From Longimicrobium sp. (GTDB lineage Bacteria > Gemmatimonadota > Gemmatimonadetes > Longimicrobiales > Longimicrobiaceae): DNA of 64,000 nucleotides. The notes under the pieces are model-generated. The model did no database searches. It saw only the letters and a program-made list of their open reading frames with translations, and was not told where the DNA came from. Made by a program: the position numbers and the translations under genes. Shown here piece after piece: positions 1-10,001 of the stretch (position 1 is its first letter; the number at the start of each line of letters is the position of its first letter). The stretch is from NCBI GenBank assembly GCA_036389135.1, contig DASVQP010000130.1, positions 1-64,000 on the forward strand. The letters run 5' to 3'.

Positions 1-96
1 GAACGTACGCCGTACAACGAGGCTCAATACGTCAAGGCACTGGTGGAGCGCGGGTCGCCCCTGGCGTCACGAATCAGCCTGGCGGCCGCCGCCTGA
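1..96 (+). CDS. C-terminal fragment of a possible transposase
   Basis: An open frame enters from the left edge and ends at the TGA at 94-96. The 31 visible residues read ERTPYNEAQYVKALVERGSP followed by an Ala-rich tail. A YxEAxYxxxLxxRGSP segment near the C-terminus is compatible with the tail of an IS-type transposase, but 31 residues are too few to be sure. An imperfect inverted repeat at 129-174, just past the stop, could be an element end or a terminator-like hairpin. Confidence 0.35.
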   Translation, partial: ERTPYNEAQYVKALVERGSPLASRISLAAAA

Positions 97-128
97 ACCG
101 AAAAGCCTTGACGGACCACCTCAGATGT

Positions 129-261
129 CTCTCCCGATAACGGGAGAGGGCTCCGCCCTCGCCGTTATCGAGAGAGGGGGCGGTTTCGCTCTCCTTCCTA
201 CGGCCGCCCTTCGCCCCGGCGCCCGTAGGGGCAGACCTGCGTGTCTGCCCACCCTCGCCCC
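129..261. repeat. Inverted repeat plus a dispersed GC-rich repeat
   Basis: Positions 129-174 form an imperfect inverted repeat: CTCTC-CGATAACGG pairs with CCGTTATCG-GAGAG across a GC-rich loop. Positions 225-261 carry a dispersed repeat beginning GTAGGGGCAGACCTGCGTGT. The same unit recurs at 25436-25471 and 40794-40830 (inverted) and at 48045-48081 (direct). All copies are intergenic. Role unknown. Confidence 0.6.
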
Positions 262-354
262 GCCTCGAACCAGCCTCGCACCGCCACGGCCCGCGCCTTG
301 AAGGGACGGATCAACGGTCCCTCACGCACCCAACCCTCACACGCGGGCGCCCCG

Positions 355-1164
355 ATGACACTGCTCAAGCCGATCGATCCCTCGCAACGCCCGCTTCTCT
401 CGGACGAGGAGGCCGCGCCGCCGTCCGAAGTGCCCGGCGGAAAGCGCGTGGACCGCGAGACGGAGGAGCTGCTGGAGCGGCTGGAGAAGCTCGCGGCGGC
501 GCTCCACGCGGAGGGGAAGCGGTCGCTGCTGGTGGTGCTGCAGGCGCGGGACGGGGGCGGCAAGGACGGCACCATCCGCAAGGTCTTTGGCGCGGTGAAT
601 CCGCAGGGGATGCACCTCGCCAGCTTCGCCGCGCCCGCCGGCGAGGAGCTTCGCCACGACTACCTGTGGCGCGTGCATCGCGCGACGCCGGAGTACGGGC
701 AGGTGGGCGTCTTCAACCGCTCCCACTACGAGGACGTGCTGGTGGCGCGCGTCCGCGAGCTGGTGCCGCGCGAGCGGTGGGAGAAGCGCTACGACCAGAT
801 CAACGGCTTCGAAAGGATGCTGGCCGAGAACGGCACCACCATCCTCAAGTTCTTTCTCCACATCTCCAAGGACGAGCAGAAGCGCCGCCTCCTCAAGCGC
901 CTCGAGCGCCCCGAGAAGCGCTGGAAGTTCGCCCCCAGCGACCTGGAAGACCGCCAGCTCTGGGACGAGTACACCGAGGCGTACCGGGACGCGCTCACCC
1001 GGTGCAGCACCCCGCACGCCCCCTGGTACGTCGTCCCCGCCGACGAGAAGCCGGTCCGCGACTACCTCGTGGCGCAGGTGGTGGTGGATGCGCTGGAGAA
1101 GATGGCCCCGCAGATCCCCGAGGCCGACCCAACGGTGCTGGCGATGGCCGACCGCATCGTCTGA
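355..1164 (+). CDS. ppk2: Polyphosphate kinase 2 (PPK2) family protein
   Basis: The product (269 aa from the ATG at 355) has the one-domain PPK2 fold, a P-loop kinase that moves phosphate between polyphosphate and nucleotides in the cytoplasm. The Walker A segment ARDGGGKDGTIRKV lies near residue 62 and is followed by AVNPQG. Further PPK2 hallmarks are FNRSHYEDVL, a long basic segment ending KRWKFAPSDLEDR (lid and second acidic motif) and APWYVVPADEK. Length matches single-domain PPK2 enzymes. The open frame extends upstream to 241, but that part runs through repeat DNA and does not look like PPK2, so 355 is preferred. Direction (nucleotide or polyphosphate synthesis) and AMP/ADP preference cannot be read here. 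The stop abuts the convergent hicB-like stop with no gap. Confidence 0.9.
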   Translation: MTLLKPIDPSQRPLLSDEEAAPPSEVPGGKRVDRETEELLERLEKLAAALHAEGKRSLLVVLQARDGGGKDGTIRKVFGAVNPQGMHLASFAAPAGEELRHDYLWRVHRATPEYGQVGVFNRSHYEDVLVARVRELVPRERWEKRYDQINGFERMLAENGTTILKFFLHISKDEQKRRLLKRLERPEKRWKFAPSDLEDRQLWDEYTEAYRDALTRCSTPHAPWYVVPADEKPVRDYLVAQVVVDALEKMAPQIPEADPTVLAMADRIV

Positions 1165-1740
1165 TCAGGGCACATCCGCAGACCCGGACAGCGTCTCCGC
1201 TTCGGCATCGAGCCGGGTGCGGAGGCGCCGGCCGGTCGTGGTAAGGCGGTATACCGGGCCAGCCTCGCGATTGCCATGGACGCGCGTGGGTTGCTTCACC
1301 CATCCTCGCTCCATGCATTCCGCGATGACTTCCTTGCCGAACTCCGCCTCTACATTCGCTGCCGGTGGGGCAAGTGGGTATTCGACGGGGATCTCCCGGA
1401 TCAGACGCGCCGCCTCCGCCGAAGGCTCGGCGCGCGGCCGTCCGGCTTTCAACCCGTTTGCGCGGGAGGACGCCGTTTTCGCAGGAGACCTGCGGCGCCC
1501 CAACGCACTCGCTGCTAGGGTGGAGGGATTCGGCGCTTCCGCCACCTCCGCGGAGATCCCCTTCTCCCTTGTCGCTTCCTCGAAAATCTGGGCGCTGGCG
1601 GCGAACTCCCGCCACAGCTCTTGCACACTGGAGCCCCAGAAGTCGAAGCCCCCTGGGCTCACGTTCACCGTTCGGCCGTAGAAGCTTTCCTCGTCGGGAT
1701 CATACTCGATCGCGGCGAGATACCGTCCATGCTGCATCAT
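1165..1740 (-). CDS. HicB-like antitoxin with atypical C-terminus
   Basis: Residues 1-65 resemble the HicB antitoxin N-domain: YLAAIEYDPDEESFYGRTVN, then an aromatic-rich strand and VQELWREFAASAQIFEEATREKGI. Known HicB proteins are about 110 aa and end in an RHH or HTH DNA-binding domain. This one is 191 aa. After a Ser/Ala/Arg-rich linker it ends in an unfamiliar segment (EVIAECMERGWVKQPTRVHG, then YRLTTTGRRLRTRLDAEAE) that could be a winged-helix remnant. The ATG overlaps the hicA-like stop (CCATGATG), the usual hicA-hicB coupling. With the partner damaged, the pair may be decaying. The stop is back-to-back with the ppk2 stop. Confidence 0.6.
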   Translation of the reverse strand: MMQHGRYLAAIEYDPDEESFYGRTVNVSPGGFDFWGSSVQELWREFAASAQIFEEATREKGISAEVAEAPNPSTLAASALGRRRSPAKTASSRANGLKAGRPRAEPSAEAARLIREIPVEYPLAPPAANVEAEFGKEVIAECMERGWVKQPTRVHGNREAGPVYRLTTTGRRLRTRLDAEAETLSGSADVP

Positions 1741-1994
1741 GGCTTCACCCCGAGCATCATAAGAAAGTCACGAACACTGCGCACAGTGGGCTTCTTCGCC
1801 TCCTTGCCCGGATGGGTTCGGTGGAATACCTGCATTGCGTCGCCCAGCTTCACTGCCACCCGGCTACCCGCACGCTCTTCCACTTCTGCGCCCACCGTCA
1901 CGAACAGCGCTTCGATGGAGGCCCATTCGATGTTTGCACGTGTCGGGGTGGCGTAGACCGCCTCGAGCGTGCACCCGCGCCGTCTTTGCGGCCC
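1737..1994 (-). pseudogene. HicA-like toxin, 5' end lost or start not recognisable
   Basis: Reading minus from about 1994 gives TLEAVYATPTRANIEWASIE, then ALFVTVGAEVEE, GSRVAVKLGDAMQVFHRTHP and VRDFLMMLGVKP, ending at 1737. This matches the HicA mRNA-interferase family along its length, including the GSRV and FH-R-HP strand with the active-site His. No ATG, GTG or TTG lies in frame where the protein should begin; upstream codons stay open into the 3' end of the neighbouring lipoprotein gene. The intact gene would begin about where RRRGCTLE is read. The likely explanation is a deletion or point change removing the start; a rare start codon is possible. Confidence 0.55.
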
Positions 1995-1995
1995 G

Positions 1996-3321
1996 TCAGC
2001 GCACGTCGCGGACGAGGCGCTCGAACACCTCGCGCTCCATGCGCGGTCCCAGGTCGCGGGTCAGCTCGTCGATCAGCGCGCGCCCGGCGCGGCCCGCGCG
2101 GCGCTCGTCGAAGAGGTCTCGCTCGCGGCTGGCGAGGGTGAGCTCGCGCGGGTTGCCGCGATAGACCGCCTCGCGGAAGTCGGTGTCGGCGCTCGCCCAC
2201 ACGCGCTCCTCGGGGGACTCGCGGTAGTCGTTCACGCGCACCACCGTGTAGGTGACGCGCACCCGCATGGCGCGGCGCCCCTCGCGCACGGTGTAGGCGG
2301 TGTCCGCGCCGGCGGCGGTGCGGGCGGGGCGCCGCGACTCGCGCAGGCCGCTCTCCGTCACGACGACGCTGTCGATGGCCGCCCTCACCACCAGCTCCGC
2401 GCCCACCGAGCGCCCCAGCTCCACCGCGTCGCGCAGGGAGGCGGCCTGGCGCGCGTAGCCGTGCCGCCGCGCCGCGCCCCGCACCGTGCGCGGGTCGAGG
2501 ACCTGCACGAAGAGCGGCGCGCGCGTCCAGTGGTTGAGCTCCAGCGCGTCGTTCAGCGCGGGCACCAGGTCGTCGGGGAGCCTGGCGCGCGCACCCGGCT
2601 CGCTCCCCACCGGCAGGATGGCGACGCGCAGGGTGCCGCGGCGCAGCGCCTCCTCCTGCAGGGCGAGCGCGCGGCGGGCTTCGGGGCTTTCGCGGCCGAA
2701 GAGGGCAGCGGCGGCGCGGGCGCGCTCGTGGGCGGCGCGGTACTGGCCCGCGCGCATCCCGGCCTCGGCCCAGCCGAGCTGCGCGCCGAAGCGGGCGCGG
2801 TCCAGCCCGGTGCGCTGGCCGACGCCCGGCTCCCAGCGGCTGGCGCGCTCCAGCCGGCTCACCGCCTCGTCGAAGCCGCCGCTTCCCTCCGCCCGCTCCG
2901 CGTACGCGATGGCGTCGTCGATGGCGCGGTCGAAGGTGGCGCGGCGGCGCTGCGCGTAGTCGGCCGGCAGGGCGAGCCGCACGCCCACCGCCGACGCGTC
3001 GCGGCCGAGCGCGTCCAGGCGCAGCAGCGTGTTGGCCGCATCCGCCGCTCGGCCGGCGGCGGCGAGCGCGGCGGACTCGGCGATCGCCTCCTGCACGGCG
3101 CGGTCGCCCGTCTCCTGCAGGCGGGCGCGCGCGGTGGTGAGCGACGGATCCTTATTCAGGGCGTCGATGTAGCGCTCGGCGGCGTCGGCGGGGCGGCCGC
3201 GCTGCTCCAGGGCCATGCCCTGGTTCATGCGCTTCTCCGCGCTGGCGCACGCGGTGGCGAGGACGAGCACCAGGGCGGCGGTGCCGCGGCGGGTCCAGCG
3301 CGCGACGGTGTGGGAGGTCAC
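1996..3321 (-). CDS. TPR-like outer-membrane-associated lipoprotein
   Basis: A GTG start at 3321, preceded by a GGAG motif, gives 441 aa. A basic N-terminus and hydrophobic core end in the lipobox LATAC, so the protein should be lipidated and anchored in the envelope. Residues 30-220 are helical Ala-rich repeats (NQGMALEQRGRPADAAERYI, LNKDPSLTTARARLQETGDR) resembling degenerate TPRs. The C-terminal half (VAILPVGSEP, DALELN, FVQVLDPRT, GAELVVRAAIDSVVV) resembles domains that form strand-rich oligomers in curli or LPS assembly lipoproteins; that link is inference. No confident family. Its last bases overlap the open frame of the hicA remnant downstream. Confidence 0.75.
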   Translation of the reverse strand: MTSHTVARWTRRGTAALVLVLATACASAEKRMNQGMALEQRGRPADAAERYIDALNKDPSLTTARARLQETGDRAVQEAIAESAALAAAGRAADAANTLLRLDALGRDASAVGVRLALPADYAQRRRATFDRAIDDAIAYAERAEGSGGFDEAVSRLERASRWEPGVGQRTGLDRARFGAQLGWAEAGMRAGQYRAAHERARAAAALFGRESPEARRALALQEEALRRGTLRVAILPVGSEPGARARLPDDLVPALNDALELNHWTRAPLFVQVLDPRTVRGAARRHGYARQAASLRDAVELGRSVGAELVVRAAIDSVVVTESGLRESRRPARTAAGADTAYTVREGRRAMRVRVTYTVVRVNDYRESPEERVWASADTDFREAVYRGNPRELTLASRERDLFDERRAGRAGRALIDELTRDLGPRMEREVFERLVRDVR

Positions 3322-3439
3322 GGGGGTGTCTCCGGCAGGGTGTGGGATCGGTGTGGGACCTCTACTCGGGCTTACACCGCCGGGGCGGGGGAGTGTTCCG
3401 GGGCCGCGGCCGGGTTCCTGCGGATACGGTCTCGCGAAT

Positions 3440-4135
3440 ATGACGAACCGTGCCACCCGCGAGACCCCGATGGACGCTGCATCCCCAACCAGCCGCGAAG
3501 AGCTGGCGAACGCGCTCACCCACGGTGCCGGGCTCGTGGCGAGCGCCGCCGGGGCCGCCATCCTCGTAACCGTCGCCGTCTTCCGTGGCGACGTGTGGGC
3601 CGTGTTCGGCAGCGCCGTCTTCGGCGCGACGCTGGTGCTGCTCTACGCGGCTTCCACGCTGTACCACGCGGCGCGCACGCCGCGGGTGAAGGCGCGGCTC
3701 CAGGTCTTCGACCACTGCGCCATCTACCTGCTGATCGCGGGCACCTACACGCCGTTCACCCTGCTGGGGCTGCGCGGCGGCTTCGGGTGGACGCTGCTGG
3801 CGGTGGCGTGGGTGTTCGCCGCGGCCGGCGTCGTCTTCAAGCTCTTCTTCACCGGCCGCTTCCCCCGCCTCTCCACCGCGCTGTACCTGGGGATGGGGTG
3901 GATGGCGATCGTGGCCGCCAAGCCGATGCTGGAGCGCTTCCCGCCTTCGACGCTGCTGTGGATCGTGGCGGGTGGGCTGGCGTACACGGGCGGCACCGTC
4001 TTCTATCATAGCCGCCGCATCCCGTACGCGCACGCCATCTGGCACCTGTTCGTAATCGCCGGCAGCGTCTGCCACTACTTCGCCGTCCTGGCGCAGGTGG
4101 GTGGCGGGGCGGGTGCCGCGATCACCGGGGGATGA
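3440..4135 (+). CDS. Hemolysin III / YqfA family membrane protein (PAQR-like)
   Basis: The product has 231 aa and seven predicted membrane spans. Family motifs are clear: EELANALTHGAGL at the N-terminus, the YAASTLYHA helix, FDHCAIYLLIAGTYTPF, and C-terminal FYHSRRIPYAHAIWHLFVIA with GSVCHYF. The conserved His and Asp residues match the metal site of PAQR/HlyIII proteins. Cellular role in bacteria is not settled (membrane-lipid homeostasis has been proposed), and haemolysis should not be assumed. The ATG at 3440 was chosen; the ATG at 3470 is also possible. Divergently arranged with the lipoprotein gene ending at 3321. Confidence 0.88.
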   Translation: MTNRATRETPMDAASPTSREELANALTHGAGLVASAAGAAILVTVAVFRGDVWAVFGSAVFGATLVLLYAASTLYHAARTPRVKARLQVFDHCAIYLLIAGTYTPFTLLGLRGGFGWTLLAVAWVFAAAGVVFKLFFTGRFPRLSTALYLGMGWMAIVAAKPMLERFPPSTLLWIVAGGLAYTGGTVFYHSRRIPYAHAIWHLFVIAGSVCHYFAVLAQVGGGAGAAITGG

Positions 4136-4663
4136 CGGCACCGGGCGAATCACCGGGGGCTGAAGCCCCCGGCTGGAACCACGGGAAGACCGCTGAAGCG
4201 GTCTCGAGATACGTGAATTTCAATATGTCATCCTGAGTGACGCAGTTCTCCGTTCGCCGTCCTCTTGCCTCGCGGGGTAGATCCTTCGGTCGCCGCACAA
4301 GCCCTGCGTGGGTCGCGCGATTTGTGCGCGACGTCTCCCTCAGGATGACAAACGGCTGGCAACGCGCGCCGCCCTCTGCGTGAGTCCGCGAAGGCGGCGC
4401 GCAGGCGGACTTTCGCTCCTGGACCGGCGCTCGTGGGGCGGGCCGCGGCGAATGTTCAGGCACGGGCAGCCACGTGGGGCGGCCCCTACGGGGTTGGTGC
4501 GGGTTGCGGAGGTCGAGGAAGGAGGAGGGCGGGCGCGATGAATCGCACCCCTACATGGCGGGGCGCACGGCGGTGAGCGAAGCGGGATGATGGTCCCCGA
4601 GTCCGCGCAGGCGGACTTTGTGCTGTTGTTGCAGCGAGTTTACTCGCCCGCCCCCGACCGCCC
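4136..4663. repeat. Repeat-rich spacer, no gene
   Basis: This 528-nt spacer has no convincing gene. It holds (a) a GGGGGCTGAAGCCCCC palindrome with adjoining sequence at about 4147-4207, related to 31290-31350 and 48466-48510; (b) a full copy of the TGTCATCCTGA...GGATGACA element at 4226-4350; (c) a GTCCGCG-AGGCGGAC palindrome and a GCGATGAATCGC motif near 4530-4550; and (d) a stretch at 4596-4650 shared with 17516-17570 and 47888-47942. Confidence 0.7.
4226..4350. repeat. TGTCATCC dispersed element, copy A (short)
   Basis: Bounded by TGTCATCCTGA at the left and CAGGATGACA at the right, an 11-bp terminal inverted repeat. The interior has TAGATCCTTCGG, shared with the other copies. At 125 bp it is shorter than the roughly 195-bp copies B-E. 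Confidence 0.75.
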
Positions 4664-5131
4664 ATGCTGACACCCAACCAGATCGCCGTCGCGCTGTACG
4701 AGCCCGAGATCCCCGGCAACGCGGGGGCGATCGCGCGGACGTGCGGGGCGACGGGGGCGCCGCTGCACCTGATAGGGAAGCTGGGATTTTCGTTCACGCA
4801 TCCCAAGGCGAAGCGCGCGCTGATGGACTACTGGCAGCACGTCGACTACCACGTGCACGTGGCGTGGCCGGACTTCGCGGCGACCGTCAAAGGGCGCAGG
4901 ACGTGGATGTTCACCACCAGGGCGGAGCGCGGGCTGTGGGAGACGGAGTTCGCGCCGGGCGACGTGCTGGTCTTCGGGCCGGAGTCGCGCGGGCTGCCGG
5001 ACGACGTGCTCGCCACCGCGCCCGCCCACCACGTGCGCATCCCCATGCGCCCGGAGACGCGCAGCCTCAACCTCTCAACCGCCGTGGGGGTGGCGCTTTA
5101 CGAGGCGCTGCGGCAGGTGGAACGCGGGTGA
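4664..5131 (+). CDS. trmL: tRNA (cytidine(34)-2'-O)-methyltransferase TrmL
   Basis: This SPOUT-class enzyme uses S-adenosylmethionine to methylate the wobble 2'-OH of tRNA-Leu isoacceptors. The 155-aa product matches TrmL in length and motifs: VALYEPEIPGNAGAIARTC at the N-terminus, HLIGKLGF, DYWQHVDY, and the trefoil-knot cofactor site VLVFGPESRGLP and IPMRPETRSLNLSTAVGVAL. The ATG at 4664 sits where the homology begins; no strong Shine-Dalgarno is visible. A hairpin at 5135-5160 follows the stop. Confidence 0.93.
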   Translation: MLTPNQIAVALYEPEIPGNAGAIARTCGATGAPLHLIGKLGFSFTHPKAKRALMDYWQHVDYHVHVAWPDFAATVKGRRTWMFTTRAERGLWETEFAPGDVLVFGPESRGLPDDVLATAPAHHVRIPMRPETRSLNLSTAVGVALYEALRQVERG

Positions 5132-5134
5132 AAC

Positions 5135-5160
5135 ACGGGGCCCGCGCGGGGCCCCGTCTT
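5135..5160 (+). terminator. Terminator-like hairpin after trmL
   Basis: Stem ACGGGGCCC / GGGCCCCGT with a GCGC loop, followed by CTT. The stem is strong but the T-tract is weak. Confidence 0.6.
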
Positions 5161-5163
5161 CCG

Positions 5164-5192
5164 TTGACACGTAGTGCGGGCGCGTCTATGTT
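5164..5192 (+). promoter_or_regulatory. Promoter of the mdh-sdh operon
   Basis: TTGACA at 5164-5169, a 17-nt spacer and TATGTT at 5187-5192. This is the best sigma-70-type match in the window. Transcription should start near 5200 and leave a leader of about 55 nt before mdh. Confidence 0.65.
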
Positions 5193-5254
5193 GCCCGCGC
5201 TTCCCGGCAGGGCCGCGGAGCCACACAAACCACGCATCCAAAGCTCGGGGATAC

Positions 5255-6175
5255 ATGGACAAGATCACGGTGGTCGGGGCGGGGAACGTGGGCGCCACGG
5301 CGGCGCAGCGCGTGGCGGAGAAGGAGCTGGCGCGCCAGGTGGTCCTCATCGACATCGCCGAGGGCGTGCCGCAGGGGAAGGGGCTGGACCAGTTCCAGTC
5401 CGCCCCCATCGAAGGCTTCGACTCGCGCATCATCGGCAGCAACGGGTACGAGGAGTCCGCCGGGTCGGGGATCTACATCGTCACCGCCGGGATCGCGCGG
5501 AAGCCGGGGATGAGCCGCGACGACCTGCTGAACACCAATGCCGGAATCGTGCGCCAGGTGAGCGAGAACATCGCCCGCGTGTCGCCCGAGGCCATCATCA
5601 TCATGGTCAGCAACCCGCTGGACGTGATGAGCTACGTGGCCATGAAGGCCAGCGGCTTCCCGCGCGAGCGGGTGATCGGGATGGCCGGCGTGCTGGACAC
5701 GGCCCGCTACCGCGCCTTCCTGGCGATGGAGCTGGACGTGTCCGTGGAAGACATCCAGGCGATGGTCCTCGGCGGCCACGGCGACACCATGGTGCCGCTG
5801 ATCTCCTACACCACCGTGAGCGGCATTCCCGTCACGCAGCTGATGGAGCGCTCGAAGCTGGACGCCATCGTGGACCGCACCCGCAACGGCGGCGCGGAGA
5901 TCGTGAAGTTCCTCAAGACGGGGTCGGCGTACTACGCGCCCTCCGCCGGCGCGGTGCAGATGGCGGAGGCCATCGTCAAGGACAAGAAGCGCATCCTTCC
6001 CTGCGCCGCGTGGCTGCAGGGCGAGTACGGGATGCGCGACCTCTTTTTGGGCGTGCCGGTGAAGCTGGGGCGCAACGGGATGGAGGGGATCATCGAGGTG
6101 GAGCTGACCGAAGAGGAGCGCGCCGCGCTCCAGAAGTCGGCCGACGCGGTCCTCGAGCCGATGGCGCTGGTCTGA
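5255..6175 (+). CDS. mdh: Malate dehydrogenase
   Basis: NAD-dependent malate dehydrogenase (malate to oxaloacetate, TCA cycle), of the lactate-dehydrogenase-like type common in Bacteroidota and Gemmatimonadota. The 306-aa product starts [20 protein letters not shown] with the Rossmann GxGxxG loop. It has the acidic NAD-binding residue in [25 protein letters not shown], the substrate Arg in [12 protein letters not shown], and the catalytic His in [12 protein letters not shown]. The ATG at 5255 is chosen because homology begins there. It opens an operon with sdhCDAB, a 72-nt gap before sdhC, joining two consecutive TCA steps next to fumarate. Confidence 0.95.
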   Translation: MDKITVVGAGNVGATAAQRVAEKELARQVVLIDIAEGVPQGKGLDQFQSAPIEGFDSRIIGSNGYEESAGSGIYIVTAGIARKPGMSRDDLLNTNAGIVRQVSENIARVSPEAIIIMVSNPLDVMSYVAMKASGFPRERVIGMAGVLDTARYRAFLAMELDVSVEDIQAMVLGGHGDTMVPLISYTTVSGIPVTQLMERSKLDAIVDRTRNGGAEIVKFLKTGSAYYAPSAGAVQMAEAIVKDKKRILPCAAWLQGEYGMRDLFLGVPVKLGRNGMEGIIEVELTEEERAALQKSADAVLEPMALV

Positions 6176-6247
6176 CGCACCCCCGCCGGCGCCGCTCCAA
6201 TGGGGCGGCGCTCGGCTTCCGGGGGTGCAACACCGAGATACCGACAC

Positions 6248-6802
6248 ATGGCAACCCGCATCGAGAACGGCGCCGGCAGCGTGCGCAACGTCCGCAACAC
6301 CCGGCTCACCGAGTCGCTCCGCTACAAGGGGCGCGAGGGGATGTGGACCTGGATGCTGCACCGGGTAACCGGGCTGGGCATCCTCTTCTTCCTCCTGATC
6401 CACGTCTTCGACACCGCGCTGGTGATCTACTGGCCGGACTTCTACGACGAGTCGCTCAACATCTACCGCCACCCGCTCTTCCGGGTGGGCGAGCTGGCCA
6501 TCTTCTTCTCGGTGCTGTACCACGCGCTGAACGGGCTGCGCATCATCATCCAGGACTTCTGGCCCCACGCCATGCGCCACCAGCGCAAGCTGGGGCTCGC
6601 CGCGCTGGGGCTGAGCGTGCTGCTGATCCTACCCGTCGCGTGGATCATGATGGCGCCCGTGTTAGGCCTCGCCGAGGAGCCGGGGGTGGAGCGGCACCGC
6701 GCGCGGATGGAGCGGCTGCAGGCCGAGGGGCGCGTGCCGGCGGCTCACCGTGAAGAGGCGACGCCGGGGGTGCTGGACGTGCCGATGGAGACGCCGCGAT
6801 GA
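6248..6802 (+). CDS. sdhC: Succinate dehydrogenase cytochrome b subunit SdhC
   Basis: A membrane anchor of complex II that binds haem b and quinone. The 184-aa product has three spans (about residues 33-55, 75-100 and 115-140) and the SdhC signature: WTWMLHRVTGLGILFFLLIH near the first helix and SVLYHALNGLRIIIQDF with the haem-ligand His. An unusual soluble tail of about 50 residues (RHRARMERLQAEGRVPAAHR and beyond) follows the last span. Start ATG at 6248; its stop overlaps sdhD by 4 nt (ATGA). Confidence 0.9.
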   Translation: MATRIENGAGSVRNVRNTRLTESLRYKGREGMWTWMLHRVTGLGILFFLLIHVFDTALVIYWPDFYDESLNIYRHPLFRVGELAIFFSVLYHALNGLRIIIQDFWPHAMRHQRKLGLAALGLSVLLILPVAWIMMAPVLGLAEEPGVERHRARMERLQAEGRVPAAHREEATPGVLDVPMETPR

Positions 6803-7232
6803 ACCAGGAGACGACGTACGACGTTGCCGTGCGCGGCGCCCCACGGAGCGGCGGCGGCTTCGAGCGTCCCACGACCGCGCGCAGCAACTTCGAGCTGTAC
6901 TCGTGGCTCTTCATGCGCGTCAGCGGGCTCGTGCTGATCTTCCTGTCGCTCTACCACCTGGTGTGGTGGAACCTGGTGGTGGGCGTGGAGCACCTGGACG
7001 CGGACATGGTGCGCGAGCGGTGGACCAACCCGTTCAACCGCCTCTACAACGTTGCGCTCTGCGTCTTCGCCATGCTGCACGGCATCAACGGCCTGCGCTA
7101 CAGCATCGAAGACTACGTGCGCAAGCCCGGCCGGCAGGTGGCGGTGAAGGCGGTCGCCTACACCCTTCTCCTCTCGGTGATGGCCTGGGGCGTCTTCGCT
7201 CTCCTCACCTTCGACCCGACGATCCCGACCCG

Positions 7233-7236
<4 letters not shown>
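6799..7236 (+). CDS. sdhD: Succinate dehydrogenase membrane anchor SdhD
   Basis: Second membrane subunit of complex II, 145 aa with three predicted spans: FMRVSGLVLIFLSLYHLVWW, LYNVALCVFAMLHGINGLRY and AYTLLLSVMAWGVFALL. The LHGINGLRYSIEDY motif mirrors YHALNGLRIIIQDF of SdhC, as expected for paired anchors. The ATG at 6799 overlaps the sdhC stop and its own stop overlaps the sdhA start, so translation of the set is probably coupled. Confidence 0.88.
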
Positions 7237-8971
<1,735 letters not shown>

Positions 8972-8972
<1 letters not shown>

Positions 8973-9814
8973 TGAAGGCCGAGACCGAAGGGCAGGGCGG
9001 CGCCAGGCGCGACTCCACCACCGCCGACGCGAGCTCCGCGGGCGCCGCCGCGGCGAACGCGCAGGCTCCGGCGCAGAAGACCGCCCCGCCTCCCAAGGCG
9101 GGCGGGGTGAAGCCGGTGACGGTGCGCGTCTTCCGCTTCAACCCGGACACGGACGCCGCGCCGAGCTTCCAGGAGTTCCAGGTGCAGGTGGACCCCACCG
9201 ACCGGGTGCTGGACGCGCTGAACGCCATCAAGTGGTACCAGGACGGCACCCTCACCTACCGCCGCTCCTGCGCCCACGGCATCTGCGGGTCGGATGCCAT
9301 GCGCATCAACGGCGTCAACCGCCTCGCGTGCAAGGTGCTGATCCGCGACGTGGGTGAAAAGGTGACGGTGGAGCCGATCATGGGGTTCCGCGTGAAAAAG
9401 GACCTGGTGGTGGACATGGAGCCCTTTTTCGCGCAGTACCGCTCCGTGCTCCCGTACTTCATCAACGACGGCCGCACCACCGAGCGCGAGCGCCTGCAGT
9501 CGGTGGAAGACCGCGAGAAGTTCGACGACACCACCAAGTGCATCCTGTGCGCGGCGTGCACCACGAGCTGCCCGTCGTTCTGGGCCAACGAGAACTTCGT
9601 GGGCCCGGCGGCCATCGTGAACGCGCACCGCTTCATCTTCGACTCGCGCGACTCGGCGGCCGGGGAGCGGCTCAGCATCCTGAACGACCGCGAGGGCGTC
9701 TGGCGCTGCCGCACCATCTTCAACTGCACCGAGGCCTGCCCCCGCGAGATCCGCATCACCAAGGCGATCGGCGAGGTGAAGAAGGCGATCCTGTACGGCA
9801 CGGCGCGGGTGTAA
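8972..9814 (+). CDS. sdhB: Succinate dehydrogenase iron-sulfur subunit SdhB
   Basis: Carries electrons from SdhA to quinone. The 280-aa product has a 2Fe-2S ferredoxin domain (SCAHGICGSDAMRINGVNRL-AC) and a helical domain with CILCAACTTSCP and CRTIFNCTEACP for the 4Fe-4S and 3Fe-4S clusters. The first 45 residues are a low-complexity Ala/Pro/Thr extension absent from most SdhB. The last 46 bp before the final stop base (9768-9813) are repeated exactly at 11734-11779 beyond the AIPR gene, so this 3' end looks like an insertion site. It still encodes a full SdhB C-terminus. Confidence 0.95.
9768..9813 (+). repeat. 46-bp direct repeat, left copy (3' end of sdhB)
   Basis: Runs from TCGGCGAGGTGAAGAAGG to GCGCGGGTGTA inside the sdhB coding end. 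It is identical over all 46 bases to 11734-11779. The two copies bracket the AIPR gene region. Confidence 0.9.
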
Positions 9815-10001
9815 ACAAGGTCATGGGCCGGTCTGCCGGACTTGATCCGTCGAGGGGCTGGTCCGTCTAGATGTTAGGATCAGTCCTGCGGCCTGAATTG
9901 AACCTTGGCTTGCTGAATGAAGATTCGGGCAGCAACGCGGGATGCGGCGAGACCCCGTAAGACAACCCACCCCATAACTGAACCCTCTCGACTAGGAAGC
10001 C

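Noticed and set aside
241-354. N-terminal extension of the PPK2 gene
   Set aside because: The extra residues come from intergenic repeat DNA, and PPK2 similarity begins after the ATG at 355.
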